Source of the DNA: Pseudomonas sp. K2I15
Lineage (GTDB): Bacteria; Pseudomonadota; Gammaproteobacteria; Pseudomonadales; Pseudomonadaceae
Direction of reading: 5' to 3'
Assembly (NCBI RefSeq): GCF_002204795.1
Contig: NZ_NIXO01000003.1
Coordinates: forward strand, 1 to 64,000
Length of the DNA: 64,000 bases
This document shows positions 15,378-23,832 of the stretch, one piece after another. The notes under the pieces were generated by a model that was not told where the DNA came from, searched no databases, and saw nothing but the letters and a program-made list of their open reading frames with translations. The position numbers were made by a program, and so were the translations under genes. Numbering within the stretch: the stretch's first letter is position 1; every line of letters starts with the position of its first letter.

Positions 15378-15557
15378 CCCCCTTTCGCTACTAAACGAAA
15401 AGGGTGGCAGCTGCACGCAGGTTAGTAGACCGGGGAATTACGCAAAGCCGGCGCGCCCGAAGGCGCCCTACGCACAGCCACCATCAAGCACAGACAGGAA
15501 CGTCTGACAGATGAAGCTCATGCACTAAGCGCAATTCAACTAAGGGCTACTAAACCC
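15378..15557 (-). promoter_or_regulatory. Structured leader of the DUF6124 gene, candidate cis-regulatory RNA
   Basis: Read on the minus strand, a hairpin GGG-TTTAGTAG-CCC (15557-15544) is followed by a UUCG-capped stem (15466-15453), then CTACTAAC (15428-15421), then a longer hairpin with the same eight-base loop TTTAGTAG (15405-15378). CTACTAA is complementary to both loops, so a pseudoknot or two alternative pairings are possible just upstream of the ribosome site. I see the motifs directly; the regulatory role is inferred. The remaining bases of 15352-15678 show no gene. Confidence 0.5.
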
Positions 15558-15678
15558 GATCACTGAGTTTTCAGCGACCGAGCAACCTTAGAGATGACCA
15601 CCCAGGTGCACAAGCCGGCGGATTCTGACGCAAGCGTAGGCAATGGAGCAAGGTGCTGCGGTCAATGCAACGGCTCCT

Positions 15679-15951
15679 TTACCTCACAAAAGGAACCACC
15701 AGCCGATACGCCCTCAACCCCAAATCACTCAAACCCTCCAGGCTCTCTCCCTGGCCAGGCATGAGCAGGCTGATCCCCAAATAATGCTCCAGGTGCAGGG
15801 TGAGGGTCTGGCCTTCAACGAGCAAATCCCAATAGCGCTGATCAAGCCCGTCAGCCTTTACGGCCCATTCACCGTTCAAACCGTGCTCCAGCGTTTCGGC
15901 GATGGCCGCGAACAATTGCCAGTCGGACGTTTCCGAAATCTGTATTTCCAT
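15679..15951 (-). CDS. Small conserved protein, possibly DUF3630-like
   Basis: The 90-residue product contains RYWDLLVEGQTLTLHLEHYLGISLL, a strand-rich segment that resembles the small DUF3630 family, though I am not certain of the assignment. It has no signal peptide or membrane helix. The ribosome site is weak. It is divergent from the gene at 16083. Confidence 0.55.
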   Translation of the reverse strand: MEIQISETSDWQLFAAIAETLEHGLNGEWAVKADGLDQRYWDLLVEGQTLTLHLEHYLGISLLMPGQGESLEGLSDLGLRAYRLVVPFVR

Positions 15952-16082
15952 AAGGGATCATCGAGAGGGTGAAAGGGCGTGTTTCGCCGTGAGATGCTTG
16001 TCGTAGAATGTGACAGAACCTGCGCAGCTTTCAAAGGAATGAACCCCTCGCAAGCCACGCCCCGCCGCAAGGAAGCCTGTTT

Positions 16083-16784
16083 ATGAATATTCACCGCTGG
16101 ATGCCTCTGTTCCTGGGCTGCCTGTTGCCGCAACTGTGCATGGCCAACACCCCGCACATCGACCCCCACGCAGAGAGCCTCTATCAGCAGGCGGTGCCGT
16201 ATCTACAACAAGCAGACGCCAAGCTGGAAGCGGTGCCTGCTAACTTTCCCACCGCCAGCGCAGACGAGAAAAAGCGTTCCCAAGTGCTGGTGGAGGAAGC
16301 GGGCGAGTTGCTCAAGCCGGCGATCAAGCTGCTTGAACAAGCTGCCGCGCTGGACCACCCGGTGGCCCAGCATCGCCTCGCGATGATCTACGTGATGTTC
16401 TACCCGGTCGACCAGATCAAGGAAAAGGCCTGCCCGTTGCTCCAAAGCAGCTTCCTACAAGGCTTTGCACCACCAGCACTGCAGCTTTCCTCCTTTTGCT
16501 ATGAATTTACGGACACGCCTGAATTCCAGAAAACGCTGAAGGCCATTGCCACCAGCGCGCCCGCGTATGAGCAGTATTTCCCGCAGCCCGCGGTGAAGCT
16601 TGAGTGCAGGGCCGAGATGCCCCAGGGCATGGCGTTGCAGTGGGGCAGCAGTCGGGATTTTCAGGCTGAAATGTACCGGCTGCTGGGGGACAGTAACCGT
16701 GCGCAGCGTACGGAGTATTACCAGCAGGCGATCGCGATCAATGATTGCTACAAGGCGAAAAAGCGCTTGGGGTTAAGCCAGTAA
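16083..16784 (+). CDS. Secreted Sel1/TPR-like repeat protein
   Basis: The 233-residue protein has a clean N-terminal signal peptide (basic NIHR, hydrophobic core, cleavage after about residue 21, CMA). The mature part is helical with Sel1/TPR-like character (EQAAALDHPVAQHRLAMIYV, about residues 80-100). Such proteins serve as protein-interaction scaffolds in the periplasm. A ggaagcc ribosome site precedes the ATG. The next gene starts 35 bases after its stop, so co-transcription is possible. Confidence 0.65.
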   Translation: MNIHRWMPLFLGCLLPQLCMANTPHIDPHAESLYQQAVPYLQQADAKLEAVPANFPTASADEKKRSQVLVEEAGELLKPAIKLLEQAAALDHPVAQHRLAMIYVMFYPVDQIKEKACPLLQSSFLQGFAPPALQLSSFCYEFTDTPEFQKTLKAIATSAPAYEQYFPQPAVKLECRAEMPQGMALQWGSSRDFQAEMYRLLGDSNRAQRTEYYQQAIAINDCYKAKKRLGLSQ

Positions 16785-16819
16785 CCGGGTGGGTATGAAT
16801 AACGGTTAAGGAGAAAGGC

Positions 16820-17212
16820 ATGGCGGGTGGCGAGATTGGGTGTGGTTCGTTTCAGGGCAGCGACAAGTCGGGGTCGGCCTTTGAGGCGGTGTTGGACGCG
16901 CTTCCGTTGCAGGCACGGGACTGGGTCGAGGCGGCCAGGCAGCAACTCGATTCGGCTGACTTTGTGCTGTTGGAGGTTGATCATGCGCAGGGCCTGCTTC
17001 CCTTTTTGAAGGACTACCAAACACGCTTGATCGCCGAGATCGGGCACGATGATTGGGAGCGGGCCGCGCGGGATGAAGCGGCGTCGCTTGATGATGTGGC
17101 TGCCAAGTGGGGAGCGGGCAAGGGCTGGCGACTTTATTGCGTGCGGGATCTGGTCCGTGCTTGTGAGCAGTCGGCGGTGGAGCAGCAGCCTGTTTATATC
17201 GCGTTCAGCTAG
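16820..17212 (+). CDS. Hypothetical protein
   Basis: The 130-residue product is soluble with no recognisable motif. It is helical and acidic in the middle (IAEIGHDDWERAARDEAASLDDVAA). The ATG has a strong aaggag ribosome site. It lies 35 bases after the Sel1-like gene in the same direction. I do not recognise the family and assign no function. Confidence 0.55.
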   Translation: MAGGEIGCGSFQGSDKSGSAFEAVLDALPLQARDWVEAARQQLDSADFVLLEVDHAQGLLPFLKDYQTRLIAEIGHDDWERAARDEAASLDDVAAKWGAGKGWRLYCVRDLVRACEQSAVEQQPVYIAFS

Positions 17213-17333
17213 CGCATCTGTGCCGGAGCACGGAGGAAAGAAAAATACACTTTTTGCTTCGCAGGCCGTCCAACCCTGAAACCGCCGTCATGGCTTTCAT
17301 CTCCAGGCAGCTGCTCTCAGCTAAGGATCGATT

Positions 17334-17777
17334 ATGGTGACGTTGTTTATTTTTCTTCTGGCCTGCGGTGCTGCTGCGAGCACCGGCATCCTTTTCCAAC
17401 CGGGCGCCTGGTACGAGTCCCTCGTCAAACCCAGTTTCACCCCTCCCAACTGGCTGTTCCCGGTCGCCTGGTCGATCATCTACCTGCTGCTGGCTTGGGC
17501 TGGCTATCGCTTGACGCTGATCCCTGGCAGCGAAATCGTGCTGGCTTTGTGGGCCGCGCAGATCGCGCTCAATACGCTATGGACGCCCGTATTTTTCGGC
17601 GCCCACCGGATTTTCGCCGGGATGGTGATCCTCACGCTGCTGTGGCTGGTGGTCGCGGCCATGGTGCTGCTGACTGTGCGGCTGGACCTGATCACCGGGC
17701 TCATTCTGTTCCCCTACCTGGTGTGGCTAAGCATTGCGGCTGCGTTGAATTTCTCCATCCTGCGCAATAACCGCTGA
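17334..17777 (+). CDS. tspO: TspO/MBR family membrane protein
   Basis: The 147-residue protein has five membrane helices and the TspO pattern: WYESLVKPSFTPPNWLFPVAW in the first half and WAAQIALNTLWTPVFFGAHR later. TspO proteins bind porphyrins and are linked to tetrapyrrole and stress responses in bacteria. The length and helix number agree with the family. A taaggat site precedes the ATG. Neighbours do not suggest a pathway. Confidence 0.9.
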   Translation: MVTLFIFLLACGAAASTGILFQPGAWYESLVKPSFTPPNWLFPVAWSIIYLLLAWAGYRLTLIPGSEIVLALWAAQIALNTLWTPVFFGAHRIFAGMVILTLLWLVVAAMVLLTVRLDLITGLILFPYLVWLSIAAALNFSILRNNR

Positions 17778-17904
17778 GCCTGGCGACGTAGGGAGAGGGC
17801 GGAAACATCATTGCCATGATGCCCACGCACACTGGCCAAGGTGAACACGCTTAGTGCTGATTTCAGAAGGGTGCCATCTCTTTTAGAGATAGAGGAAATA
17901 TAGG

Positions 17905-18846
17905 TTGGGAACTCATACGCTGTGGCCTGCTGAAGAACATGAACTGGCGCAAATGCAGCGCTTCAACCAAAGGCTCGCCTGGTTGCCGCGCTTTCGCATC
18001 CGCAACCGCGTGACGCCCCGGGTGATCCAGGCACTGTTGCGCTCCAGCCAGATGGTGGTGGGGAATAAGTTGCTCAAGCATGGCCTTCAGGCAGAAAGCC
18101 TGCGGGTGGGGTCGGTGCCGCTGCGCATCATCCGCCCGAAGGGCAAGGTCAAGGGCGTGGTGCTGGACATTCATGGCGGCGGCTGGGTGATCGGCAATGC
18201 GCAGATGAATGACGACCTCAACGTGGCCATGGTGAACGCGTGCGACGTGGCGGTGGTGTCGGTGGATTACCGGCTGGCGGTTAACACGCCGGTTGAAGGG
18301 ATTCTGGAAGACTGCCTGGCGGCGGCGCGCTGGTTGCTGGAGGATTGTGAGGAGTTTGCCGGCCTGCCGGTGATCGTCGTGGGTGAGTCTGCCGGTGGGC
18401 ATCTGGCGGCGGCGACGTTGCTGGCGCTGAAGCAATCGCCCGAGTTGCTGGCGCGGGTGAGCGGGGCGGTGCTGTATTACGGCGTTTACGATTTGACCGG
18501 CACCCCAAGCGTGCGCGCGGCGGGGCCGGAAACGCTGTTGCTGGATGGGCCCGGGATGGTTGAGGCGCTACGCTTGCTGACGCCGGGGTTGAGCGATGAG
18601 CAGCGTCGGCAGCCGTCGTTGTCACCGCTGTATGGCGACCTTGCGGGGCTGCCGCCAGCGCTGATGTTTGTGGGGGAGTTGGACCCGTTGCTGGACGACA
18701 CGCTGCACATGGCTGAGCGGTGGGCGGGGTCTGAGGTGTTTCTGTTACCGCAGGCGGCCCATGGGTTTATTCATTTCCCTACGGCGATGTCCAGTCGCGT
18801 GCTGGCTTACAGCCGCGAGTGGATAACGGCTCGTGTCGAGGTTTAG
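17905..18846 (+). CDS. Alpha/beta hydrolase of the hormone-sensitive lipase type
   Basis: The 313-residue protein has the HGGG oxyanion motif (90-93), the nucleophile elbow GESAG with Ser162, and probable acid and base residues Asp260 (GELDPLLDD) and His286 (AAHGF). This is the HSL esterase family, which hydrolyses short-chain esters or lactones; the substrate is unknown. The start is a TTG with an agaggaaat site eight bases upstream; the first ATG would cut into the N-terminal cap. It converges with the lipoprotein gene, the two stops overlapping around 18843-18846. Confidence 0.88.
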   Translation: MGTHTLWPAEEHELAQMQRFNQRLAWLPRFRIRNRVTPRVIQALLRSSQMVVGNKLLKHGLQAESLRVGSVPLRIIRPKGKVKGVVLDIHGGGWVIGNAQMNDDLNVAMVNACDVAVVSVDYRLAVNTPVEGILEDCLAAARWLLEDCEEFAGLPVIVVGESAGGHLAAATLLALKQSPELLARVSGAVLYYGVYDLTGTPSVRAAGPETLLLDGPGMVEALRLLTPGLSDEQRRQPSLSPLYGDLAGLPPALMFVGELDPLLDDTLHMAERWAGSEVFLLPQAAHGFIHFPTAMSSRVLAYSREWITARVEV

Positions 18847-19379
18847 AGGGGGGACACCGAGGGGCAAACCTTTGCCTGGTTGCTTTTAACAGGCTCATGA
18901 CTTACTTCGCCTGTGGTTCCATGCTTGACGATCTTGTAAATCGCGACAGTGCACAGCTCTGAGGTTGCCTCATAGTCGGCGCCGGCTTCCGGCACAAAGT
19001 AAACGCTGTAGAAGCACTGATGCCTTCTGTCAGCACCTGAGTACACCACCGTCAGTGGCGTGTCCGGTTGCACATACACTTCGGCGCTGTTTTTTACACC
19101 CTCGCCACCCGCAATTCCCAGGCGTTTGTCATTGTGGGTTTGATCATTCAACGGGCCAGTGCCCCTTGAGTTAACCATGCCAGTACCCGGTAAATCCCAG
19201 TTGATGCAAGTGCTGCCAGGTACTAACCGGACCATCTGGTCAGTGATCACCCGGAGTCTGCTGGTGGTCGGGTTTTGCGGCTCGTGATACGCCGTGGTGA
19301 AGGATTTGAGGGCGTCCATGGTAGAGCACCCGCAAAACAGTGGCAGTGCTAAAAGGGCCAGGAATTTAACGGCTTTCAA
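18843..19379 (-). CDS. Putative lipoprotein
   Basis: From a TTG at 19379, preceded by ggagcgag, the 178-residue product starts MKAVKFLALLALPLFCGC, a lipoprotein-like signal with Cys18 as the probable lipidated residue. The mature part is beta-rich with several Cys residues (STCIN, RRHQC, SELCTVA) and no recognisable domain. A longer open frame from a TTG at 19433 would put charged residues before the signal and is less likely. Confidence 0.6.
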   Translation of the reverse strand: MKAVKFLALLALPLFCGCSTMDALKSFTTAYHEPQNPTTSRLRVITDQMVRLVPGSTCINWDLPGTGMVNSRGTGPLNDQTHNDKRLGIAGGEGVKNSAEVYVQPDTPLTVVYSGADRRHQCFYSVYFVPEAGADYEATSELCTVAIYKIVKHGTTGEVSHEPVKSNQAKVCPSVSPL

Positions 19380-19485
19380 TCGACTCGCTCCATGCTGAGT
19401 GTTCGTTGGTCTCTCTGGGATCCTTGCAAGCAAGAGCGTCCCGAAGGAAAATCATCCGGTTTATATAACAAGGTCACATGGAACA

Positions 19486-19869
19486 GTGAACATAAAAATA
19501 GTAGTCATCGCTTCGCTGGGGCTGTTATCGCTCCTTCAACCATCACTGTCCGTTGCGGAAAATGTGAATGGGAAAAACATCTACTTGCAGAGATGTGGCA
19601 TGTGTCATGGGGCCGATATCAAAGGCACGGGGCCATTGGCGAATAAAAGCGATCCGCCTACGCCTGACCTTACAACGCCCGCTTTCAAGAAACGCCTGAA
19701 TGAGTATCCGGGCGTTATTGTGTCGTCCGTCATTCTTCGTCCAAATGGCGACCTGATTCCAAGAACGTTGCGGGAGAACGGTGTGAAGTTGTCGCCGTTC
19801 ACCTGGAAAGTTCAGGACTTCCGCGACTTGAATCAGTACATGAGTGGTGTGATTTCAAAAAGTCGATGA
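19486..19869 (+). CDS. Monoheme c-type cytochrome
   Basis: From GTG at 19486 (ggaaca upstream) the 127-residue protein has a signal peptide (NIKIVVIASLGLLSLLQPSLSVA), one heme motif CGMCH at about 35-39 and a downstream Pro/Gly-rich region. It should be a small periplasmic electron carrier. The nearest in-frame ATG is not available, because ATG at 19478 is in another frame and stops at once. No oxidase or dehydrogenase gene lies beside it, so its partner is unknown. Confidence 0.75.
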   Translation: MNIKIVVIASLGLLSLLQPSLSVAENVNGKNIYLQRCGMCHGADIKGTGPLANKSDPPTPDLTTPAFKKRLNEYPGVIVSSVILRPNGDLIPRTLRENGVKLSPFTWKVQDFRDLNQYMSGVISKSR

Positions 19870-19871
19870 TG

Positions 19872-19902
19872 TTGCTCGTTCCCACGCGGAGTGAACGAGC
19901 AA
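19872..19902. terminator. Bidirectional hairpin between convergent genes
   Basis: A perfect ten-base stem (ttgctcgttc / gaacgagcaa) encloses ccacgcggagt, right between the stop of the cytochrome gene and that of the minus-strand gene at 19904. There is no strong U-tract. The loop resembles part of the palindrome at 20328-20348. Confidence 0.55.
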
Positions 19903-19903
19903 A

Positions 19904-20242
19904 TCACCACAGCAACGCTTCAACTTCTTCGTATCTCGAAGCCACTCTGAGGAAAGCTTCCCCCCAGCCGCTGCTAAGGCTGACTTCTTGCAGCGGCCCA
20001 GTTGGCGCAAACAGCACACTCACACTCATCTTTTCGGGTAACGCACCTGCGTTGAGCATGTTGATCATGCCGAATAACTCTCCTTTTGCATGGGCTTCGT
20101 CGTCCCACCTCGACCAACAGAAGTCATTGTCTGGAAGCGAAATCAGCTCAATAGCGGCTTCCAGCACAAGGATGAGGCCGTCAACCGGGAAGTTATGATC
20201 TACCCCTTCATGAATCAGTTTCCGCGCACGTTCCAATTCCAT
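19904..20242 (-). CDS. Hypothetical protein
   Basis: The 112-residue product (MELERARKLIHEGVDHNF...) is soluble, with two helices and a beta-rich C-terminal part ending EEVEALLW. The start has aaggaaa nine bases upstream. No family recognised; it may belong to the small SMI1/immunity-like proteins by general look, but no diagnostic motif is visible. Confidence 0.6.
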   Translation of the reverse strand: MELERARKLIHEGVDHNFPVDGLILVLEAAIELISLPDNDFCWSRWDDEAHAKGELFGMINMLNAGALPEKMSVSVLFAPTGPLQEVSLSSGWGEAFLRVASRYEEVEALLW

Positions 20243-20327
20243 TGGGCGGTTTCCTTCTAGTTGGATGGACGCGGGAGCGACGCGATCATCTGGTCAAAGG
20301 CGCTCAACGCATAGCGCCTCGGCGGCA

Positions 20328-20348
20328 TTCCCACGCGGAGCGTGGGAA
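20328..20348. repeat. Short palindromic repeat / possible terminator
   Basis: A perfect nine-base stem ttcccacgc / gcgtgggaa with a GGA loop lies between the minus-strand gene at 19904-20242 and the 3' end of the transporter gene at 20356. Such 'cccacgc' palindromes recur in Pseudomonas intergenic DNA; here it may stop transcription of the transporter gene. Confidence 0.6.
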
Positions 20349-20355
20349 CGATCAG

Positions 20356-21567
20356 TCAGCAACCACTCAACGCCACCTGCGGACGCTCACCTGCAAAGAA
20401 GAACGGCCGCAAACGCACGCCCACGCTGTTGCCGATAAACGCCGCCACCAACCACACCCAGCCATGCAGGCTGCCCGAGGCAATCCCACTGAAGTACGCG
20501 CCGATATTGCAGCCGTACGCCAGGCGCGAGCCGTAACCCAACAGCAACCCACCGATCACCGCGGCGAACAGCGAGCGCGCCGGAATCTTCAGGCTTGGGG
20601 CAAAACGTCCTGCGAGGCCCGCCGCCAACAGCGCACCAAGGATGATGCCAATGTCCATCACGCTGGTGATGTCTTCCCACACCGGCGCTGCCAGGGCTTT
20701 GGCATTGCCCGGCATTTGCCAGAACACCCAGCTGCCCACGTCCACGCCCAGCCCGCTGGCGACCTTGGCACCCCACAGGGCGAACGCCGAAGTAATGCCC
20801 CACGGCCGCCCGGCCAGTGCCAGGGTGGCGTAGTTGAGCAGGGCCAGGCCAATCGCGCCCCACACCAATGGCCACGGCCCGCGCAGGAAGCGGCGCAGGC
20901 CCTGGTGTTCGCTGGTGACGCCGGCTTCGAGTTGCCCGTGACGGCCTTTTTCGAGGCGCACGGTGACTGCCGCGATGATCGCGAACACCGCCAGGCTCAA
21001 CAGCAACGCCGGCACGACGCCGAAGCTTTTGACGATGGAAACCGCCGGGAACGAAGGAAGGGCAAACCACCAGTCGACGTGGTGAGTCGCGATCAACGAA
21101 CCGCAGATAAAGAAGAACAAGGTCACCAGCATGCGCGCGTTACCACCGCCCACCGTGAACAGGGTGCCGGACGCGCAGCCGCCGCCCAATTGCATGCCGA
21201 TGCCGAAGATGAATGCACCGAACACCACCGAAACCCCGGCCGGTGCCACCAGCCCGACCACGGGCTGGCCGAACAACGTGCCTGCCCCCAGCGCGGGGAA
21301 GAACAGCACCACGGCAATCGCCAGCATCACCATCTGCGCACGCAAACCCGCGCCACGCCGATCGGTGATAAATACCCGCCAGGCCGAGGTAAAGCCGAAA
21401 GCCGCGTGGTACAGCGTCAAGCCCAGCGCCGCGCCGACCACCAGCAACAGCACCTGGCGACCGCCGACGCTGTTTTGCAGGAAGGCGGCGCCCAGCAGCA
21501 GGATGACAAATGCCAGGAGTGGCGCGACCGGCTTGCGCGTAGGGGTTGTCGAGAGGGAAAGGCTCAT
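20356..21567 (-). CDS. YeeE/YedE (TsuA) family sulfur-compound transporter
   Basis: The 403-residue protein has about ten membrane helices and the paired motifs of the family, GGGCASGTLF (about 127-136) and YGCNIGAYFSGIASGS in the C-terminal half. The cysteines of these motifs relay thiosulfate through the channel in characterised TsuA. It probably imports thiosulfate or a similar reduced-sulfur anion. It stands alone; no rhodanese or TusA gene is adjacent. Full length for the fused two-repeat form. Confidence 0.85.
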   Translation of the reverse strand: MSLSLSTTPTRKPVAPLLAFVILLLGAAFLQNSVGGRQVLLLVVGAALGLTLYHAAFGFTSAWRVFITDRRGAGLRAQMVMLAIAVVLFFPALGAGTLFGQPVVGLVAPAGVSVVFGAFIFGIGMQLGGGCASGTLFTVGGGNARMLVTLFFFICGSLIATHHVDWWFALPSFPAVSIVKSFGVVPALLLSLAVFAIIAAVTVRLEKGRHGQLEAGVTSEHQGLRRFLRGPWPLVWGAIGLALLNYATLALAGRPWGITSAFALWGAKVASGLGVDVGSWVFWQMPGNAKALAAPVWEDITSVMDIGIILGALLAAGLAGRFAPSLKIPARSLFAAVIGGLLLGYGSRLAYGCNIGAYFSGIASGSLHGWVWLVAAFIGNSVGVRLRPFFFAGERPQVALSGC

Positions 21568-21796
21568 CGGGAATCTCGTTTCGTGTGCTGTGGGTTAGAG
21601 GCGAGGGGCCGAGTATAAACCTCGCGCTCACCCACGGGGCCTTGAAAAGCGACGCCAGCTTCAACCATTTTTATCTACCGTGGCTGGTTTGGAGGGCGCG
21701 TGGGCCCGTCCTGCGATTGAATTTCGTCGCAAGAATCGGATAGCGAAGAGTGCCCGGTTTCTCTCTTATGGAAGCTCCTATCAAGAGGTGTTCATC

Positions 21797-22264
21797 ATGG
21801 ATTTTCGCATCACGGGTCTTTCACCCGACTCATTCCGTACGCTGTTTGGATTGTCCGACGAGGCGCTGGCATCACGTGGGGTAAAACGTTATCTCGTCGA
21901 CAGTAAGCCGGGATTTCCTGATCGGATAGAGATGAAAGACGCCGAGCTGGGGCAAAGCATGCTGTTACTGAACCACGTCTGTCAGCCGGCCAGCACGCCT
22001 TACCGCGCCTCACACGCGATTTTCATACGAGAGGGCGCCGTGCACACTTACGATGCCGTTAACCAGGTGCCTGAGGTGATGCGAATCAGGCTACTGTCGC
22101 TTCGGGCTTATTCCGAGGATGGGATGATGCTTGATGCCGATGTGGCTGAAGGGCAGGCGATAGAGCCTTTGATCAGCCGGATGTTGGCCAATCCGCAGGT
22201 GAGTTACATTCACGTTCACAACGCGAAGCGGGGTTGTTACTCGGGCCGGATAGATCGGGCCTGA
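21797..22264 (+). CDS. DUF1203 family protein
   Basis: The 155-residue product contains the pattern I associate with DUF1203: an N-terminal GLSPDSFRTLFGLSD, a central Cys in LLLNHVCQPASTPYRASHAIFI and a C-terminal YIHVHNAKRGCYSGRIDRA. Function is unknown. The ATG at 21797 has aagaggtg upstream and is preferred over the open frame reaching back to 21680. It is convergent with the aldehyde dehydrogenase gene. Confidence 0.75.
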   Translation: MDFRITGLSPDSFRTLFGLSDEALASRGVKRYLVDSKPGFPDRIEMKDAELGQSMLLLNHVCQPASTPYRASHAIFIREGAVHTYDAVNQVPEVMRIRLLSLRAYSEDGMMLDADVAEGQAIEPLISRMLANPQVSYIHVHNAKRGCYSGRIDRA

Positions 22265-22288
22265 GGATGTGTCAGGTACACCTCCAGC

Positions 22289-22326
22289 GGCATGCCACGT
22301 CGTCGGTAATGACGACGCGGCGTGCC
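22289..22326. terminator. Long hairpin between convergent genes
   Basis: Arms ggcatgccacgtcgtc and gacgacgcggcgtgcc pair across a ggtaat loop with two mismatches. It lies between the ends of the DUF1203 gene and the aldehyde dehydrogenase gene and probably serves both directions, although no U-tract follows. Confidence 0.6.
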
Positions 22327-22336
22327 ATGGCCTGGC

Positions 22337-23728
22337 TTACTTACGGTTCAGCCACACCGTCTGCGCATTGCAGAATTCCCGCACACCGAAGTGCGACAAC
22401 TCCCGCCCAAACCCACTCTTTTTCACACCACCAAACGACACCCGAGGGTCGGACACGCTGTAGGCGTTGATGAAGATGCCGCCGGTTTCCAGTTGGTTGG
22501 CGATGTGGCGTGCCTTCTCCGGGTCGGTGGTGAACACGCTGGCAGTCAGGCCGAACTCACTGTCGTTGGCCAGGGCCACGGCATGGTCCGCATCGCGGGC
22601 GGTGATGATGGAGGCGACTGGCCCGAACAGTTCCTGTTTGAACGAGGTCATCTGGTCGGTGACGTTGGCCAGCACGGTGGGTGCGTAGTAGTTGCCTGCG
22701 CCTTCGACTTTATTGCCGCCCAGCAGCAAGGTGGCGCCTTCGGCCAGGGTGGCTTGCACCTGGCCGTCGAGTTCGTCTCGCAGGTCGAAGCGGGCCATTG
22801 GGCCTATGTAGGTCTCGGTGGCGGTCGGGTCGCCCATCACCAGGTTGCGGCTGGCTTCGAGGAATTTGGCGGTGAAGGCTTCCACCACGCCTTCCTCGAT
22901 GATCAGGCGCTTGGCGGCGGCGCACACCTGGCCGGAGTTCTGGAAGCGGCCGATCAGGGCGGCTTGCACGGCTTCGTCGAGGTTGGCGTCGTTGAGCACG
23001 ATGAACGGGTCGGAGCCGCCCAGTTCCAGTACACATTTCTTCAGCGCGGCACCGGCCTGGGAGCCGATGGCCATGCCGGCGCGTACGCTGCCGGTGAGGG
23101 TCACGGCGGCGATGCGCGGGTCGGCGATGGCTTTGGACACGCCGTCGGGGGTGACGTTGATCACTTCGAACAGGCCGTCGGCGAAGCCTGCGCGCTGGAA
23201 GGCTTGTTTCATCAGGTATGCGCTGCCCATCACGTTAGGCGCGTGTTTGAGCACGTAGGTGTTGCCGCTGAGCATGGTCGGCACGGCACCGCGCAGTACT
23301 TGCCACACCGGGAAGTTCCACGGCATCACGGCGAGGATCGGGCCCAGCGGGCGGTATTCGATTTGCGCGGTGCCGTTGTCCACCAAGGTGGCTTCCGGGG
23401 CGAGCATGGCCGGGCCGTGGGCGGCGTACCATTCGGCGAGTTGCGCACATTTTTCGATTTCGCCACGGGCCTGGGCGATGGGTTTGCCCATTTCCTGGGT
23501 GATCATCTGGGCCATTTCTTCAGCCTGGTCGCGCAGGGTGCTGGCCAGGGCCAGCAGCAATTCGGCGCGCTGGGCAACCGGGGTGTTGCGCCCGTTGCGG
23601 AAGGCAGTGATGGAGCGGGTGAGGGCGGCATCCAGCTGCGCCTCGGTTTCGTACGGGTAGCTGGCGACCGTTTCACCGTTGGCGGGGTTGATCGACAAGG
23701 CGTGGGTCTGGGAAGAAATGGGGTTCAT
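22337..23728 (-). CDS. sad: Succinate-semialdehyde dehydrogenase, Sad/YneI type
   Basis: The 463-residue NAD(P)-dependent aldehyde dehydrogenase has the catalytic Glu in ELGGSDPF and catalytic Cys in NSGQVCAAAKR (C at about 272). The short length and MPWNFPVWQVLRGAVPTMLSGNTYVLKHA segment are typical of the Sad (YneI) branch, which oxidises succinate semialdehyde to succinate. The ATG at 23728 is used because the family starts here; an open frame extends to 23818 without a ribosome site. A LysR gene is divergent, 104 bases away, and probably regulates it. Confidence 0.85.
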   Translation of the reverse strand: MNPISSQTHALSINPANGETVASYPYETEAQLDAALTRSITAFRNGRNTPVAQRAELLLALASTLRDQAEEMAQMITQEMGKPIAQARGEIEKCAQLAEWYAAHGPAMLAPEATLVDNGTAQIEYRPLGPILAVMPWNFPVWQVLRGAVPTMLSGNTYVLKHAPNVMGSAYLMKQAFQRAGFADGLFEVINVTPDGVSKAIADPRIAAVTLTGSVRAGMAIGSQAGAALKKCVLELGGSDPFIVLNDANLDEAVQAALIGRFQNSGQVCAAAKRLIIEEGVVEAFTAKFLEASRNLVMGDPTATETYIGPMARFDLRDELDGQVQATLAEGATLLLGGNKVEGAGNYYAPTVLANVTDQMTSFKQELFGPVASIITARDADHAVALANDSEFGLTASVFTTDPEKARHIANQLETGGIFINAYSVSDPRVSFGGVKKSGFGRELSHFGVREFCNAQTVWLNRK

Positions 23729-23832
23729 GGCACCGTCCTGCGCAGTGAATGGGATGGAGGCCAGCGTACGGGGCTGTATCTTTTTCGGAAACTGAATAAT
23801 ATTAAGCAATACATTCACGTTTGGAGAATGAC

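Noticed and set aside
20242..21618. Plus-strand open frame of 458 codons across the YeeE/YedE gene
   Set aside because: Antisense shadow; charged, Gln/Arg/His-rich translation opposite a well-defined membrane protein.
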